From Siphonodentalium dalli (taxonomy: Eukaryota > Mollusca > Scaphopoda > Gadilida > Siphonodentaliidae): 64,000 nucleotides of DNA. Made by a program: the position numbers and the translations under genes. The DNA lies in assembly GCA_032622095.1 (NCBI GenBank), contig CP136061.1:116694754-116758753 (forward strand), in the 5' to 3' direction. Positions 22,840-36,539 of this stretch are shown here, in pieces. The notes below the pieces were generated by a model, which was given only the letters and a program-made list of their open reading frames with translations, was not told the origin of the DNA and ran no database searches. Each line of letters starts with the position of its first letter. Within the stretch, counting starts at the first letter, position 1.

Positions 22840-23690
22840 ATGTAATGAGAAATAAGGTAATACATAATGATATTAAACTCAAGAAAACCCGCGAAAACAA
22901 AACAAAATCACATTTAATGTTTTAGGTTATTTCCTTCATAAAAAGAAAGTTCGTGATAATGAACCCTCTCAATACCTTAGAATATAGAATTAACCTTAAA
23001 ATAACAAAAAACCTTCGGAATAGAGAACCTTCGGAACAACGAACCTTCGGATTGGTTAAGCTTCGAAATAGCGAACATTCAGAGAAATTTCGGAATAGTG
23101 GACCTTCGGGATAGTGAACATTCGGAATAGAGACATGCCCCCAATATTCATATTATATGCCCAAAGTTCAAAGGTATGGGCCCATAAAATTCTAAATTTG
23201 GCCCTTAAAATATTAAACCCCAAAATGGAGCCCGCACAGAACAGCACTTAGGTCAACTGTACCTGTGTCATGTCCCAATGCAGGAGGGTCCATATATGCC
23301 ATAACATTCATATTATATGCCAAGAATTCAAAGGTATGGGCCCACGTAATCACATTAAATCTCAAGAAAACCCGCGAAAACAAAACAAAATCACATTTAA
23401 TGTTCTAAGTCATTTCCTCCTGTATCTGTATCGGTATGCGCGCAGGATCAGTTCGGATGTGAGCGCACACTCCTTAAAAAGAATCTTCGTGATACTGAAC
23501 CCTCTCAATACTTTAGAATATAGAATTAACCTAAAAATAACAAAAACCTTCGGAATAGAGAACCTTCGGAACAGCGAAGCTTCGGAATAGTGAACCTTCG
23601 AAATAGCAAGTATTCAGAATACAAAACCTTCGGAATAGTGGACCTTCGGGATAGCGAACCTTCATAATAGAAACATGTCTCCACAATTAC
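22840..23690. repeat. Local duplication with iterated 'ccttcggaatag' words
   Basis: The block at about 22840-23130 (caagaaaacccgcgaaaaca; ccctctcaatac.ttagaat; then repeated ccttcggaatag(t/a)gaa) reappears at about 23350-23680. A shorter word (ttcatattatatgcc; tcaaaggtatgggccca) occurs at 23137 and 23310. The ccttcggaatag motif is itself repeated six or more times per block. Confidence 0.75.
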
Positions 23691-23699
23691 ACCGGTGAC

Positions 23700-24790
23700 G
23701 TAAACACATGTGCTAATCTTTGTTGGACTATCGTAACTCTATCGGTACGATTTATACTCAAGTACGAAAAACCATAATACATTCGCCCAGTGGATTATCG
23801 ATCGCCCGCTCGAACATGAAAAACTGTACACCAGTTTACACCACTGTTTGGCGTAATGACACTAGGCATATATGAGTTAATTAATGGTTGCCGTATCCAG
23901 TTCTAGTTATTGTGTGTGGACTTTTCTCGAGCAGAGGGCGCTCGAGACTTCCATGTGCTACGAGTATGTGGCTTGTTTGTCTTTTTCAATATTTCACAGG
24001 CACAGCTCGCCTTCATTTGCATCGCCCGCATCATTGTTGTGAAATTTCCAGCGGTTTTCAAGGAAAGATTCGGGATAAGATCAGCAATCGCGGTTTTTCG
24101 TATGACGTACTGTGTTATAAAGGCCGTACATAGCGTGCCATTCTCGTTGTGGTTAACAGAACATGGCTACCGGGAACTGTTTGTACAGTTGCTGAAATTT
24201 ACAAACAAACTGATAACTTGTTGCGGTTCTTTTCGTCAAATTGCTTAATTATATACGTTGTCATTCTATTAAATCATTGACAAAAAATAACCCATGTTTT
24301 ATCGACTGTTTTTTCCATAAATAATCTGCGATTGATAGAAATATTTACATTTAAAATACAGGTCGTGACAATATTTGTTCGGGCGTTGTGATGATATCTT
24401 GATTTAAAGGGACCAGCCATTCAAACACTCTTCCAAAAGGGGTTAACATTCTGGCTAATTAAATTCAAGCCTTCTTTGTTCAAATTCCAACATAGGTTTC
24501 CTCCAAATGGTTCCAATTGGTCTCTAATAACTGTTTTACAACCTGCTTTGGATACAATCCAGACAGATTGTGTTTTGTCAAAGTTAACTTTCTAGTCTGA
24601 TATTTTAGCGAATATATTAAAGTGGCCCATTCAACGAGCGAGGAGGAAGAGGGTCATATCTTTAGCATAATTTGACGAAATGAATTCCGAGTCATTAATT
24701 TTTATTTCCTTTGTTTGGGTTATACTTTAGGGATGGTTTTTGGTCACCTGTTAGTGCCGGACAACTCCTTTACAGTCTCATACCCTGTAT
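23700..24790. other. Intergenic, nothing recognised
   Basis: Overlapping frames of 80-112 codons at 23888-24248 have no recognisable domain. The DNA is not obviously repeated elsewhere in the window. Confidence 0.35.
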
Positions 24791-24810
24791 AAACGCCATA
24801 CTCATGCTGG

Positions 24811-24880
24811 GCATTGGTCAACTGCGGAAGTGGTAATGTACCATATGGTACATCACATCCTTCCGCAGGTGACCTATGTC
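24811..24880. repeat. Imperfect palindrome
   Basis: The left side (ggtcaactgcggaag) faces the right side (ccttccgcaggtgacc) around the centre gtaccatatggtac. It is likely the core of a small inverted-repeat insertion. Confidence 0.55.
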
Positions 24881-25214
24881 CAGTAATAAATCAAATAATA
24901 TGATATTCTATTCTACATCTTTACAATTTATGTTAATCTGTCACTTGTTACAGGTATATCACATATATGTCATGTATTGTATTCCTGTTTAATTTTATCT
25001 ATACATGTAGGTTGTCCTACACCAATATGTGTCTTAAAGACCATTAAAACGTATCTTATTTTAAGACTCGCACTGAGAATCTGTACGCCGATATACATAG
25101 CTAGAAGAGAGAGATCTACCTTGCCTCACTCCACTGAAAATGTCTATTTTTCCCGGAGGTCAGTCGTTTTGAATGTAACTGAAAATATCTGCATATATTG
25201 CGAAATATCTCATT

Positions 25215-25505
25215 TTTAATCATTGTAATTCTGATTAATATCGTCCAATATATGATCTGGGCAACCCGATCGGACCAACGCTCGCACATACTGATTAATA
25301 CGCCCACACTCCATCCCTACTCTCTTCCTTGCGACAAATGGATTATTCTTAAATCACATTCGGTGGTATATGTTGTTAAGTTACAAAAATGTCTCATTTT
25401 GCTTTGTAAATCTGATTATTATCGTCCAATATATGATCTGGGCAACCCGATCGTACCCACGCACACATATACTGGTTATTACGCCCACTCTCACCAGGCC
25501 TACTC
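25215..25505. repeat. Pair of direct repeats of about 90 bp
   Basis: The words atcgtccaatatatgatctg, gcaacccgatcg and actg.tta.tacgcccac occur at 25240-25310 and again at 25419-25490. This is a local tandem duplication. The short open frames here are shadows of it. Confidence 0.7.
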
Positions 25506-25509
25506 TAGT

Positions 25510-27530
25510 AGGGGCTGAAAGCTGATGTGTGTGCAAAGTTGTATAAAGGCATGGAAGTTGGCTCACATATAGAGTAGACCATGTGGGTTCAGTTCGAAGC
25601 GAGACCCAAATTGTCAGACCTCTGATATGATCTTGAGGTCAAGGTCAATGTCATCAAGATGTATTTTAACTATAGGCTGCCTGGAATGTGCATAAGGGGG
25701 ATAAAAAGGCATGACTCGTGCATAGTATTCATTACTTCATACCGAGGAGACATAGTTTGTCTAAAAGTGTAGTATTAGGGGGGCTTTATATAAGAATTGG
25801 AATGTTTTGGTGACCTTGAACTTGAAATTTTGCCAAGTTCTCAATTATCGCTTGGGAGAGGGAATAGTTTAAGCATATCAGGTTAGATGTTTTATTCAAA
25901 CATATTTCAGTGATCACAATTATATCCAATATAAGGGGGAGGGGGCACAGTTTGTAATGTGTTTGTCGCATTATCCAAACATAAGCCATTGCAATTAGTG
26001 ATGGTGAAACTGATTCGAATCTCGATTAGCATGGATTTGTGATCTCACACAGGGAAGGTAACTTGATTCATGTACATATAATTGGAAAAAGTGTGTCAGC
26101 TGCTTTCATGTGTTCGTTGATCATTTATTCTCAATAAAATATATCCTCCGTACAGCCTTTCCTCGACCTGTAAACCTGACATGATATGCCTAGATATGGC
26201 CTAGCAGCTAAAGCGACCATAAACCTCCAAAAAACAAACAAACTAATATCAGTGTCTTAAATTGGAATGATGAGTTTACATACCACTCTAATTTAATGGT
26301 ATTTCGATTATTATTTTGACACTATCAAATACAGTATTGGATGAATAATAAATCCAATGAGCATGCGGAATTGGAACCCATGTTTCACCAGCAAACGGCA
26401 CCTGTCAACGATGATACACCATTTTTGTTTTTATTATTTTCATCCCATTAATATTGCATTGTCATAAGCCAATACAGTTTAAACCATACGCTTGTCGCAT
26501 ACTAGTCAAAATGTATACTTGTTTTGAAAATTCAATTGAATAAAGTCACGTCGGCGAAATATCGAAATCATTTTCAACTCCTAACAGCATGTCTCAAGAT
26601 TCTGTCATCAATGAACGTTTTGTGCTTTGTGAAAAAGAAATAAGATGTTTTCAGTTATGAGTGGCAATAACACATACCATTCACAGATAGTATAGTAAGT
26701 GTTGGGGCAAATACAAATTTGAAGAAAGAAGGCCTTAGTGTAATCATATTTATTTCTCTAAACCATGCACATGAATTAACAAAATTTTATAATATATAAA
26801 GACAATTATGTTAGAGAATGGGATTTGGCAGAAGGTATGACGCTTATATTGGCCATTTCCCTGTGTCTTAATTGCTTTTTCATAATGTTCTTTTCTCAGT
26901 TAGATTTTGTTTTTATGTTCATTTTTCTATCTTATTATCATTATCAGCCTTCAGGGGCATAAACTCTCATACAGTAACCTATAAAAAGGAGTCACTGTTG
27001 GGCAGTCCATGCATAAGATGAACTGAATTGTTACTTCTCTGTTTGTTTCATATAAGCTATCAGCTTGCTGTCGAATCCCCTCCATACCATAACTTGTTAT
27101 TATATTGTAATTACTTCATGAATTATATGGAGTAAATACTGTTTGCATAAACCTGTTTGTTTGTGACCTGACCCTTGACCCCACTCCATCAGTTTCCAAT
27201 AATCGTACCGAAATTAACATTTCAAGATCAAAACGACAAGAGTGATAAGTTATATACTTATTACGAGCAACTCCATATGTTCTTGCCCGAGAACCGATAT
27301 ATGATATATTTTTCTTGTTTTCTGAATTGTACTTTATATTTGGTTATTTCGATGTGATAATGTGTTTTTACACATTCAACTTTTTTCATGTATAGGCAGG
27401 AATTATTATTTATTTATACAGAGGACGACTTAGGGAATGTTCAATTTGAGAATCGTTTAGACAACAATATAAATTTTTGAAACCTCAGAAAAATATCTAT
27501 GTTCTCTTCCAGTGACAGTTCGCGGGTTCC
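25510..27530. other. Intergenic, nothing recognised
   Basis: I found no coding frame with domain content and no repeat with a partner in the window. Confidence 0.35.
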
Positions 27531-27826
27531 ATGTAACAAGGTTGCTATGTCTGGTCGTGTTATTAAAGTGATGTGAAACATTCCGGTATGGTGACCAAAT
27601 AGAAATTGATAATAATCTTGCTCAAAGTAGTTATTTTTTACGAATATTAACCCAAACTGATAATACACACCGCCATAATTATATATTAATTCAATGCAAT
27701 GACTCTCGATGGCGAAATCAGTTGTGTTAGTTTGTCGCTGATATTTGCGTCCCGAATCGAGAGCGTAGTTCAGACGATGTTTTCTAGGGAGTGGTATATT
27801 CGATTTCTTTAAAATTTTCGACGATG

Positions 27827-28198
27827 TTAGTTGAATGCTACATTCCCCATCTTGGCATAGAGCCTTGGTACTAACCTGTCAATTTCACGCACCGAATAAG
27901 TCCATAACCCTGTGAAGCACCCATTTCGTTCAATAGAGAATCTGCGACAATAAACAAGAAAATGTTCTGCTGCTTCTTCGGCGCCACATATGCATAAAGG
28001 GCTATCTCTCAAATGATTACTGCGAAAATCATGATTTAAATTACTGCATCCCAGTCTTAATCGACAATGGTATATCTGGCTTGCTCTCGTATATGCGAAT
28101 TCCAGATATCGAGGACGTTCTTTGAGACCGCTATTCAAAAAAGCTTTGAAGTCTGAGAGTGTTTCACAGTTCCTCGCTTCTGGTTTAACTTGTTCCAA
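27827..28198 (-). pseudogene. LINE ORF2 C-terminal domain
   Basis: The frame reads NCETLSDFKAFL, then RLRLGCSNLNHDF and SPLCICGAEEAAEHFLVYC, and ends YAKMGNVAFN. The order 'F+..L', 'RLR.....L...L', 'C.CG..E...HF...C' is typical of the region after the thumb of LINE reverse transcriptases. The same reading frame continues upstream past 28198 (SEILPSTINQSLEQV), so the ATG at 28198 is not a real start. Confidence 0.8.
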
Positions 28199-28479
28199 AG
28201 ATTGATTGATTGTGGAAGGAAGGATTTCTGATAAGTAACTGAGTTGCAGAAGGGTACTCTAATGTCATCTGATCTCGTGATATATCCACTAGTACGCGAT
28301 ACTTTATTCGGAACAGCATTGTATAAGTTTTTACGTCATTTTAAAATATAGTACAAGTTTAGAATGTTCTTTCCGTTTTGATAATTTGTCCCACACAACT
28401 TCTTGGAGAACTATTTCTTTATTACAACTTCTCGTCCCACCGATTACTACATGTAGTCTAGCTGCTTTATATTGAATAT

Positions 28480-28860
28480 CTTCTAGACTTTATCAAACGC
28501 CTTGCTTGTATCGCAGAATAACCTCTTTTTTTCCTTCCGTCATCAAACGCTGAGATAATATAAGGATAAATATCAATTAATTGGAATACGGTGCTATCAT
28601 TCGGTGTATATCCTGATTGTAGATCGCTTAGAAGCTTATTCGTTCGTAGGTATATTGATATATGATAGAAGAGACATTTATCAAAACCTTAGAAAGACAA
28701 CTAAGCAAAGATACTGGTCGATAATTGGATGGATCGCTGGATCTCCCTTTTTGAAAATTGGGCATACGTTTGCCTTTTTCCATTCTGATGGAAAGTATGA
28801 TCGTTCAATGAAAATCTTGAAAGCAAATGTTAGTGGTTTGGCTAGTATTTCAATTTAGTC
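28480..28860 (-). pseudogene. LINE reverse transcriptase, fingers/palm remains
   Basis: In shifting - strand frames one can read KKANVCPIFKKG, then SNYRPVSLLSCLSKV and, nearer 28500, RLFCDTSKAFDK. These are the conserved blocks 'W+.a.V.PifKkGd', 'YRPvSLLs..sK..E' and 'fcD.sKAFD'. Frame changes between them show inactivation. Confidence 0.75.
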
Positions 28861-29989
28861 CAGGCGTTCATTCGTCAACCACTCAAAGATGGGTAACTCT
28901 ATCTGATCTTCGTCGGGTAGGGAGGAGATTTTACAAAATAATTATTTAATAAATCTACTTTTTCGTCATTTCCAGTTATTACAAACTGGTAGGTTTTTAG
29001 GGCTGTATTGGTTTAGATTCCGGTTTCATGAGGTGGTTTAATGTTTTCCACCAGAGTGATGAATCAGTGAAACAACTACCCAGTATTGACTGCGTTTTCT
29101 CTATGCTTTATTTCTCTATATAGACATGAATTCACATGTTACGAGAGATATATGTACAAGGTGCATGTTAATTACGTGCAATATTATACATATATACAGT
29201 GGCGGTATGAATGCGTTTAGTCTTTATCATCTGTCATCATCATCATCAACACCATCATTCGCATAATCATCATTAAGTCGTTTAACACTTTAGTCAATTA
29301 TTCATCTTGTTCATATATGTCATATGGATATTTCATTCGAAAATAACAACAGCAAAAACATTGTCATCATAGCTCGAGGCCTTTGCTTGGAACATCTGAT
29401 TATTTTAATAATTTCATTTCTTTTCTTTTTATAATTATTCCACGCTTCGATGGTACCCTTTTTTCCAAATTATACAAACGTTTCCTTTGTCTCATAAGTT
29501 TACGTAGTTCACATGTTAACCATTAAGGCTCATTTGTTCGAATTGATACCTGTTTGTTTGGTATATATAGGTTCGCGATGTCTGTTATTTTCTTCGTTAG
29601 AGCTTCTGCTATTTCATCAGATCGAATGTGCTCAGAGGTCCCTCTTAAAGTCCCATGCGTTAAAACATTATTCGTGTCGGAGTAATCGGCTCGATTATAA
29701 ATGATATGGGATTATAATTTGTAATCCCATATCATTCTTTTGGTGATTCCACTCGGCTTCCTAACTTTCAAATTCTAACGTAGTAAGATTGGACAATGAA
29801 ACCGAGTTAAATCTGAAAAGAACAGATCTAAGATTTTATTCGATTCAACAATCTCAGGGTTATTTGTGAAATATCAGTCCATGAGAGTACTTTCTGTAAA
29901 GTGTGTAGCTTGTCTAATTATTTGCGTTAAACCAAAGGGTTGTTTAATATACTTAATTGGTTTAGTTTATAATGGTATTTGATTTGAGT

Positions 29990-30336
29990 TAAAATCTCCA
30001 GTAATTATAATATGTGGGATATTAGAACGATCGCCTAATGCCAAGTCAATATTTGTATATATTTTCCCCATGTACGTATTGGTGTATATTTGGTGGTCTA
30101 TAAAACGTGCCAAGCAAAAATCTCTTTGTGGAGATCGATACCTCTAGCCATACGCTCTTTATGTCAGGGATTTCTAGGTCAGTACGTCTTTTGAAGTAAA
30201 ATGAATTTGAGAGCCATGTTTCCGTAAATGAAATAATATCAAAATTTCTGGCTTCTGTAGTAAGTACATCTATTTTCGGTGCCACACTTTGAATATCTAG
30301 ACACATTAGAGTCAAGAAATGCTTTCCACGATGCAT
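29990..30336 (-). pseudogene. LINE APE-type endonuclease remains
   Basis: The frame 30336-30046 reads LDIQSVAPKIDVLTTEARNF, then DIISFTETWLSNS and LLGTFYRPPNIHQ. Just beyond, in another frame, comes IIITGDFNSN. N..S...K, TETWL, YRPP and GDFN are the catalytic and structural motifs of APE-type LINE endonucleases. Confidence 0.8.
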
Positions 30337-30340
30337 TCTG

Positions 30341-31620
30341 TCGGCCCCAGGTTTTTTCTATGTAAAATGCTCGGTTTAGAATAGATGATAATACCTCAAT
30401 CACCCATCTTCCCACTTCGGTAGCGAATTCGTAATGTATGACACGTGTCGTACAACAAATTTGTATAATGTAACTTTCCTCCGTGAATATATACGCTTAA
30501 ATCCTACATTTCGTAGTTTAGCGTGGAATGTGGCTTGAATTATATTTCCAACAAATATTTCTAAAACAGAATCGGGCATATAAATCAGTTGAAATCCCAG
30601 CTTTTTCAAATAGTATCGTGGCAGCATGCGATCGCCTTTCAACATGTAGTATTTCAACACAATGACTATATAAATTATGTAGTAATCCCCAATTTTCTGA
30701 TATTGGGATATGACAAACGTTTAGTGTGCTCAATCCATCGAGTGATTTTCTCTTGTCCCTCTCAAAGCTTTTGATTAGTACATTCCGATTCTTGACCTAT
30801 GTGGTACCAAATCAATAATATGAATATGAACATAACACCGACATTCGATACCAGAGGTACACAGACAAGACAATAATCGACATGTACCAACATAGGTTCA
30901 CAATTGAGGTGGGGTGGTCAAGTCAGCATTTTCAGGCATCATTGAAAAGTTAAAGTTGTTGTGTCTATGCATGGCGTTCGGGCTACAATGGGAATTAAAT
31001 TGTGCATACTTAAGAAATAATACCATGTGAAAAAAATAAACTTTCAATATATACATGTAAATATAGCTATCGGTATAAGTTTACATTTGCGTTATTTGTG
31101 ATATGACGGTAAAGCGGTAACCATCTCAGACAGACCAACGATGTCTTATGCACTGTCGAGCTATCCAAAGCAGTTTCCCGCATAATCGCTTCAATAAACG
31201 TCGGATAGGTATAGTATATGACCTTTGTCAGCTTAATTGCCTTTCCAAAATCATTGAGTTAAATAAATAATTTCAGTACATCTATATCAACCAAGTGAAT
31301 TATAATCAATTCATTATTACATGGACACATATAGTTGTAGGTATGTATCTTTCCCATGGGTGTTGGTCTATAACAAAACAGAATAACATGAAATTCCTAA
31401 TAGTGATATTCGAATTTGGGTAGACAAACGAAATGACGTACCGCCGGACGGATGTACTCGCTATATTCCCCGGTGTCTTACGTCGAATTCGTAATAATGA
31501 CCCTTGGAAAATATGCTACCCAGGATACAAAAATATCACCGCAGTGATTCCCATATAAAAGGGAAGAGGACCTTTAATATATATATGGCATCTAAAACAA
31601 GTCTGTGGCTCAGTGTTCGC
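30341..31620. other. Intergenic, nothing recognised
   Basis: Minus-strand frames at 30400-30733 have no recognisable domain. They lie upstream of the LINE endonuclease and could be eroded ORF1, but this cannot be shown. Confidence 0.35.
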
Positions 31621-31629
31621 ATTTAATCA

Positions 31630-32360
31630 TTAGACGGCCCCGTGTCACATGGGTATTTGAGGCGGCCACCCACCCTCGTCGTCAAATCACCGATCCGAGA
31701 AAACCCGTTCAAAAAGGACGTGTTATTCCGATTTCCCACGAATACTAAATTCGAGAAAATCCCCAATGTGACAAAAAATGCATCCCATATTTATAGAACC
31801 CATCTATAGTCACACGGGGCGATCATAACTATCACCGATACTTCCGCACATATGTTCACAGATGCGATATGGACAAATAACCTCACGATTAGCGCTAATA
31901 TCTGAGTTATTATTTCAATTCCCCACCAAAACTAAACCCTAGGTAGCTACCATATATAGGAGTCAATCTTACGCGATATTGGGGAATTTGTCGGGTTTCG
32001 TTTCAATTGGGAATCGATTGGTGTGTCCTCTATTGTGGACAATTATTAAGTTAAATTGACGCTATTGTATTGTGCAGCCTTATTTTGCAGTTATTGATAA
32101 GTTTTTAAGTGGGGTTTTGTCCCATTATGGGCGCACAGAGAACACTACAGTTCAATTATTTCTAACCTGGCTACCATATATGCGAGCCAGGATTCAGCAA
32201 AACCGATCGCGATTTTACGTAAAACGCTGTCACTGCGAATTCTTTTGACATTGCGACACCAAATTATGAGTGGACGTTCATATGGCCACCGTCCACCTTA
32301 TGAAATCGACCGATCCAAGAAATCCCGCTCGAAAAAGCCCGGATCAGGCCTGATCAGCGT
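31630..32360. repeat. Pair of diverged direct repeats
   Basis: The words gg.(c/g)gccaccc.ccc and aaatc(a/g)accgatcc(g/a)agaaa followed by tcgaaaaag-like text occur near 31660-31725 and again near 32285-32340. ctaccatatat(a/g).gag follows or precedes at about 31947 and 32169. No coding content. Confidence 0.5.
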
Positions 32361-32369
32361 CGCTCGCTC

Positions 32370-35040
32370 CGGGGATTGGGGAATAATTTTGAACCCGCAA
32401 TTTTTGAGTTCTCAATTTTTCCCCCATTTTGGGTCCTAATATTTTTTGCAGGAATGACATCGTAAGGTCTGGAAACGCGTTTTAAACAATTTTTTTTTTT
32501 AACCGGCGGATCGGATTTTAGGATCCTAAAAACAGAATTCCCCGATTTTCGTGATTTTCGGATTCGAAAAAAACCGAGAAGGCGCCGTTTGCCGGCAAAT
32601 CGGTGTCTCATCCCCGAAAGAGCTATCGAAACTCTTTCGAATGACGCTTTGACCTGAATTTATAGGATCCGTTGGAGATCCTCTATACCTATATAATGCG
32701 ACACATTATTGATTAGTCAACGTTTGAGGTTTCAGTTGGAAATTTCCAACAATTGGAGTTTGAGGTACCGATCAGGAAGTCAGGTCCATGGGGATTAATT
32801 TGCTATATAGATTTAAATGGCTTTCGTTCTCGAACGATGGCGTTAATCGACAGAATATCTTCGCACTCCGGAGCTCGTTGAAAGATGCGTGCGAACAGAA
32901 CGGCCTGTAGATCGCATCCATATTGGAAATGAATGACAAATCATTAGGGGTATGCTAACATAGAGCATAGCCAAGTTTGAGCATTATATAACGGCGAGGG
33001 TAAGTGGTGCGAAATAATTATTTCAATCCCAGTGTTGGAAAATCTAGAAGAAGTTTCTGCAAAGATATTGGTTTATTTATTACCTGGTGGATCAGCCTTT
33101 TGTGAATTGTTCAGGGTCAGTGACGACCACGGTGCATTTGGTTTAAAAACGCGTCACCCCTAATGTCCTCCGCTACAAAATAACTCTGATTTCATCTGGA
33201 GAAAAATTCGAATTTGCCTCAAAATTCCCAATTAATCAGAATTAATGGAATAATAATTTCTTTTCGTCATCTACCAATTCAAAAATGTCCAATATGCCTC
33301 ATTATGTATTATTGTAATTTTAAAGAATATACCATTATGCCGAATACAAACATTGTCTGCATTGAAACATCTACGGAGTACTAAACTTCATGGGCAATTA
33401 TCCGACGAATGAATGGCTGGATACAGTACCTGTATATGGAGGATTTTAAGGCTTATGGTCAAGTTACCATATCTATGATATAACTCATGTTTGGATTAAA
33501 GTTATACAGTTATATCCGAAACGTTTGACAAATTATATGACGCGCGCCAATTTGCTGCACTCATGAATAAAATACCTTCTAAAACGAGTGAAATGAGAAA
33601 GTGCCACGCAATTTGGAAATTGAAGCCTATATTATAATTTAATAGTACATGCATATATTGGGTGGCAAAATTGATTATGTCTTATTTGGCAAATCGGATG
33701 ATCATCCCACCACAATCGAGACCCAATATGAAATTATAGAGTTGTATATTTGGTATTGTTCATGGTGCTGAGGTTAATAGCACGCGTTTGGCTACCAAAC
33801 ATACAGGAGTGTGGCGACACAATATTAGTTGGAAATTTCACACTAACAATAAGTTGAAATTGTTTTCGTAATTTGATTTTGCACCCAGTAGTGCAGATAT
33901 CTTCCTACCTTTGGTCAAAATATTGGTTTGAAATGGCATCAGTTGGACAAGTTTCCAACACTGTATTGGAGATATGGAGGCCAGTCCGGATGCTAGGATG
34001 TTCAGGTTCAGATTTCAAACGTTTCTCACACAGTGCAGAGCCGTGGTCGACCCAACGGGTCCTGGTCCATCCCCGATGGCGAGTCAAGGGCTGTTAATCA
34101 AATAAAGAAAAACAACTCGAGGCCTGAATAATAATAGTTATACCTCTAAGTTAGGATTATGCGGTGTTCACTCACATATAAACATATTTTCTACCGGTCT
34201 CGCCCCGGTATCCAGTCAAAATTAAAGTCAATAAACAAAATCAAGGTATGTGAGGTACTAGGCTGGAAATTCAAAACCCAGGGGGGGGGGTGCAAATTAG
34301 TTATGCAATATTGGGAGTTTGGCCTGGTTCAAGGGGACGGGTGTAGTTAGAAATCCAACGTGAACATCCCTCATCAATGGAGACCATCTATAGCCACGTC
34401 CCTGCATATATATATTCATATGATAATTCAACGATTCTTACAATTAATCTAAATTGCAATTACGAAGTCAGTTGTTGAAACAGACGATAATATTGATGGA
34501 ACATGACATGTTACGATCATATCCCTTAGAGATTATTTAACGGTTACCAATGACCCATCACTCGGTGTTATCACATATAATTCACTATAGGGATACAATA
34601 GCAGTGCATTGACTCCGTATAATTATTCCTGTATTATTATTTGCATTGGTCAAGTAAGTCACATGGGGCATACCTGATTTTCTGTGCCCATCATGTGAAC
34701 GTGCCATGAATGGGTGATGGCAAGCTATCGAGTTCAAACTACAATGTAGAGTTTGTGTTATGCTTTAGTTTGGCGAGCAAATTTAATATTATGATAATCT
34801 ATGATGAATAGCTTTCATGCAGTTGCTTTCAAACAGTTGTAGACACATTGTAATAAAGAGGGTTCTCAAATATGATTTTGTGGATTTCCATGATATATGT
34901 GTGTTACCAATGGTGGTTATTTTTCTAAATTCACTTACATATTCTATGTTAGCTTATATTGGTACGACTTGAGCTGGCAATGTTCTATTGTGATACCACT
35001 GAATGTTTGATAATCCCCGTCGCTTCAAATCGCAGCGAAA
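32370..35040. other. Intergenic, nothing recognised
   Basis: There is no domain-like ORF. It contains a G10 run at 34281-34290. Confidence 0.35.
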
Positions 35041-35284
35041 AAATTAATATCGGCGATTCGTCGCGATTTCTCGCTTTAAAAAAGACCCGCCACGATGAGC
35101 GGAATGAGGCTGCATCGCCTTGGTTGTAGTGTGCGTCAAAACAGCATTTGGCTTTCCACCTGTTTTCAACCTCCAATGAAAGATATGAGCATTGGCACGG
35201 CGATATAAATGACAGTGCGAACAAAGAGTGCCATCTACTGAATATAATTTGAAATGATTATGTGAACACGCTGTCTGCTTCAAT

Positions 35285-35575
35285 ATTATTATTATTATCA
35301 TCATCATCATCATAATCATCATCACCGCCATCATCGTCATCATCACCGTCATCATCATTTTTATCGTCATTATCAGCATCATAGTAATCGCAATCGACAC
35401 CAAAATCGGTGTCAGCATTGTCACACCATCATCATATTCATAATAATAATCATCATCGTCAATCATCACTACCATTAACAACATCGCCATCGTTGATAAC
35501 GAACAATTCATCAGCATCATTATCATCAAACTCATCGCCATCATCACCAACCTCATCATGTTCATCATGTGTATA
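35285..35575. repeat. (ATC)n microsatellite
   Basis: Repeated atc/atcatt triplets with interruptions produce a long Met-rich open frame on the - strand (178 codons), which is an artefact of the triplet repeat. Confidence 0.9.
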
Positions 35576-36539
35576 TACATATATGTAGATAACTCAGAAT
35601 CTCTATTTTTATTTTAACATAAACAATAATCCTCTCGGAAAATGCAATTCTTACGTTTATTTTGTTTACTATACTCTATCATCCTATGGGGTTAGCACTA
35701 TACAATTCCTCAGCTCACTATCTTTTGAATAATTTACAAAGAGGCAATTTTTTCTCTGCATTAAATGAGAATCTTTTTTAATTGATCCAGAATGGGAGAT
35801 TGATCCCGATTTTTCTCTAATAATTTCAGTATATTGAAAATTAGAATTGTCAATTAAACGGAAAGAAAGTGGTTAATACAACCAAGAATAAATCCTTGTG
35901 ATATTCATATTCAGTATCCTAAGTAGGTTTGTATAATATACATGTACATGCAATCCATTTTTAAAGTTCCCTTTTCTAGCATTGTCTCTCCGGTGTGGTA
36001 CTGACTTCTTCAAGAGATACTAGTAGTACACATGTAAAATTCTTATAAACACTAAATTATTTCATTGAAAATGGTACTTGTATAAAGGATATGCAAATTC
36101 AAAGTAAGCTTGAGATAATATATGGCTCATTTGCATTATTGTTTGTATATCACAGGAAATTAAAAACATGATTCCGAATTCATTCAGGGAAGTGTTCAAT
36201 ATTCATGTTCCGCAGTACAAGAACAATTATTATATTTATACAGAGGGCAGGGGGGGGGGGGGTAATACAACATTTGCAGGAAGGTATGCCGGGGTGGGTA
36301 GGTGGCCCGAGGGGCCAAAAAAAAGAAGCGTTTTTTACAACCTCGTGCAATATATGTGCGAAAGACCTTTTGCGCCCTTATTTGCCTTTGTAACAGTTTA
36401 AAGCATATTATAAGAATTTATAACAGCAAAAGCACCATATTTATTTTACTGGGACCTCATATGGGCCTTAGTGGAGATGACATTAAGCTATGACATGTTG
36501 CATATTGAACGCCCTTCGGAAAGAAGCTTTGAGAAATGT

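Larger units (their letters stand above)
27540..30340 (-). mobile_element. Decayed CR1/Jockey-like LINE (endonuclease plus reverse transcriptase remains)
   Basis: Reading on the - strand from high to low coordinates: an endonuclease remnant (30336 to about 29990), a badly eroded middle, reverse transcriptase motifs (28860 to 28480), the C-terminal zinc knuckle (28198-27830), and a 3' UTR. The last about 330 bases recur at 45393-45775. Multiple stops and frame changes show it is old and inactive. A 15-bp perfect palindrome at 29700-29736 lies inside the endonuclease part. Confidence 0.8.

Noticed and set aside
23888-24248. Overlapping 81- and 112-codon frames
   Set aside because: No recognisable motif, no supporting splice structure or context.
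30400-30733. Minus-strand frames upstream of the decayed LINE
   Set aside because: Could be eroded ORF1, but no motif supports it.
35044-35580. 178-codon Met-rich frame on the - strand
   Set aside because: It is mostly an (ATC)n microsatellite read as Met/Ile; no domain or gene structure.
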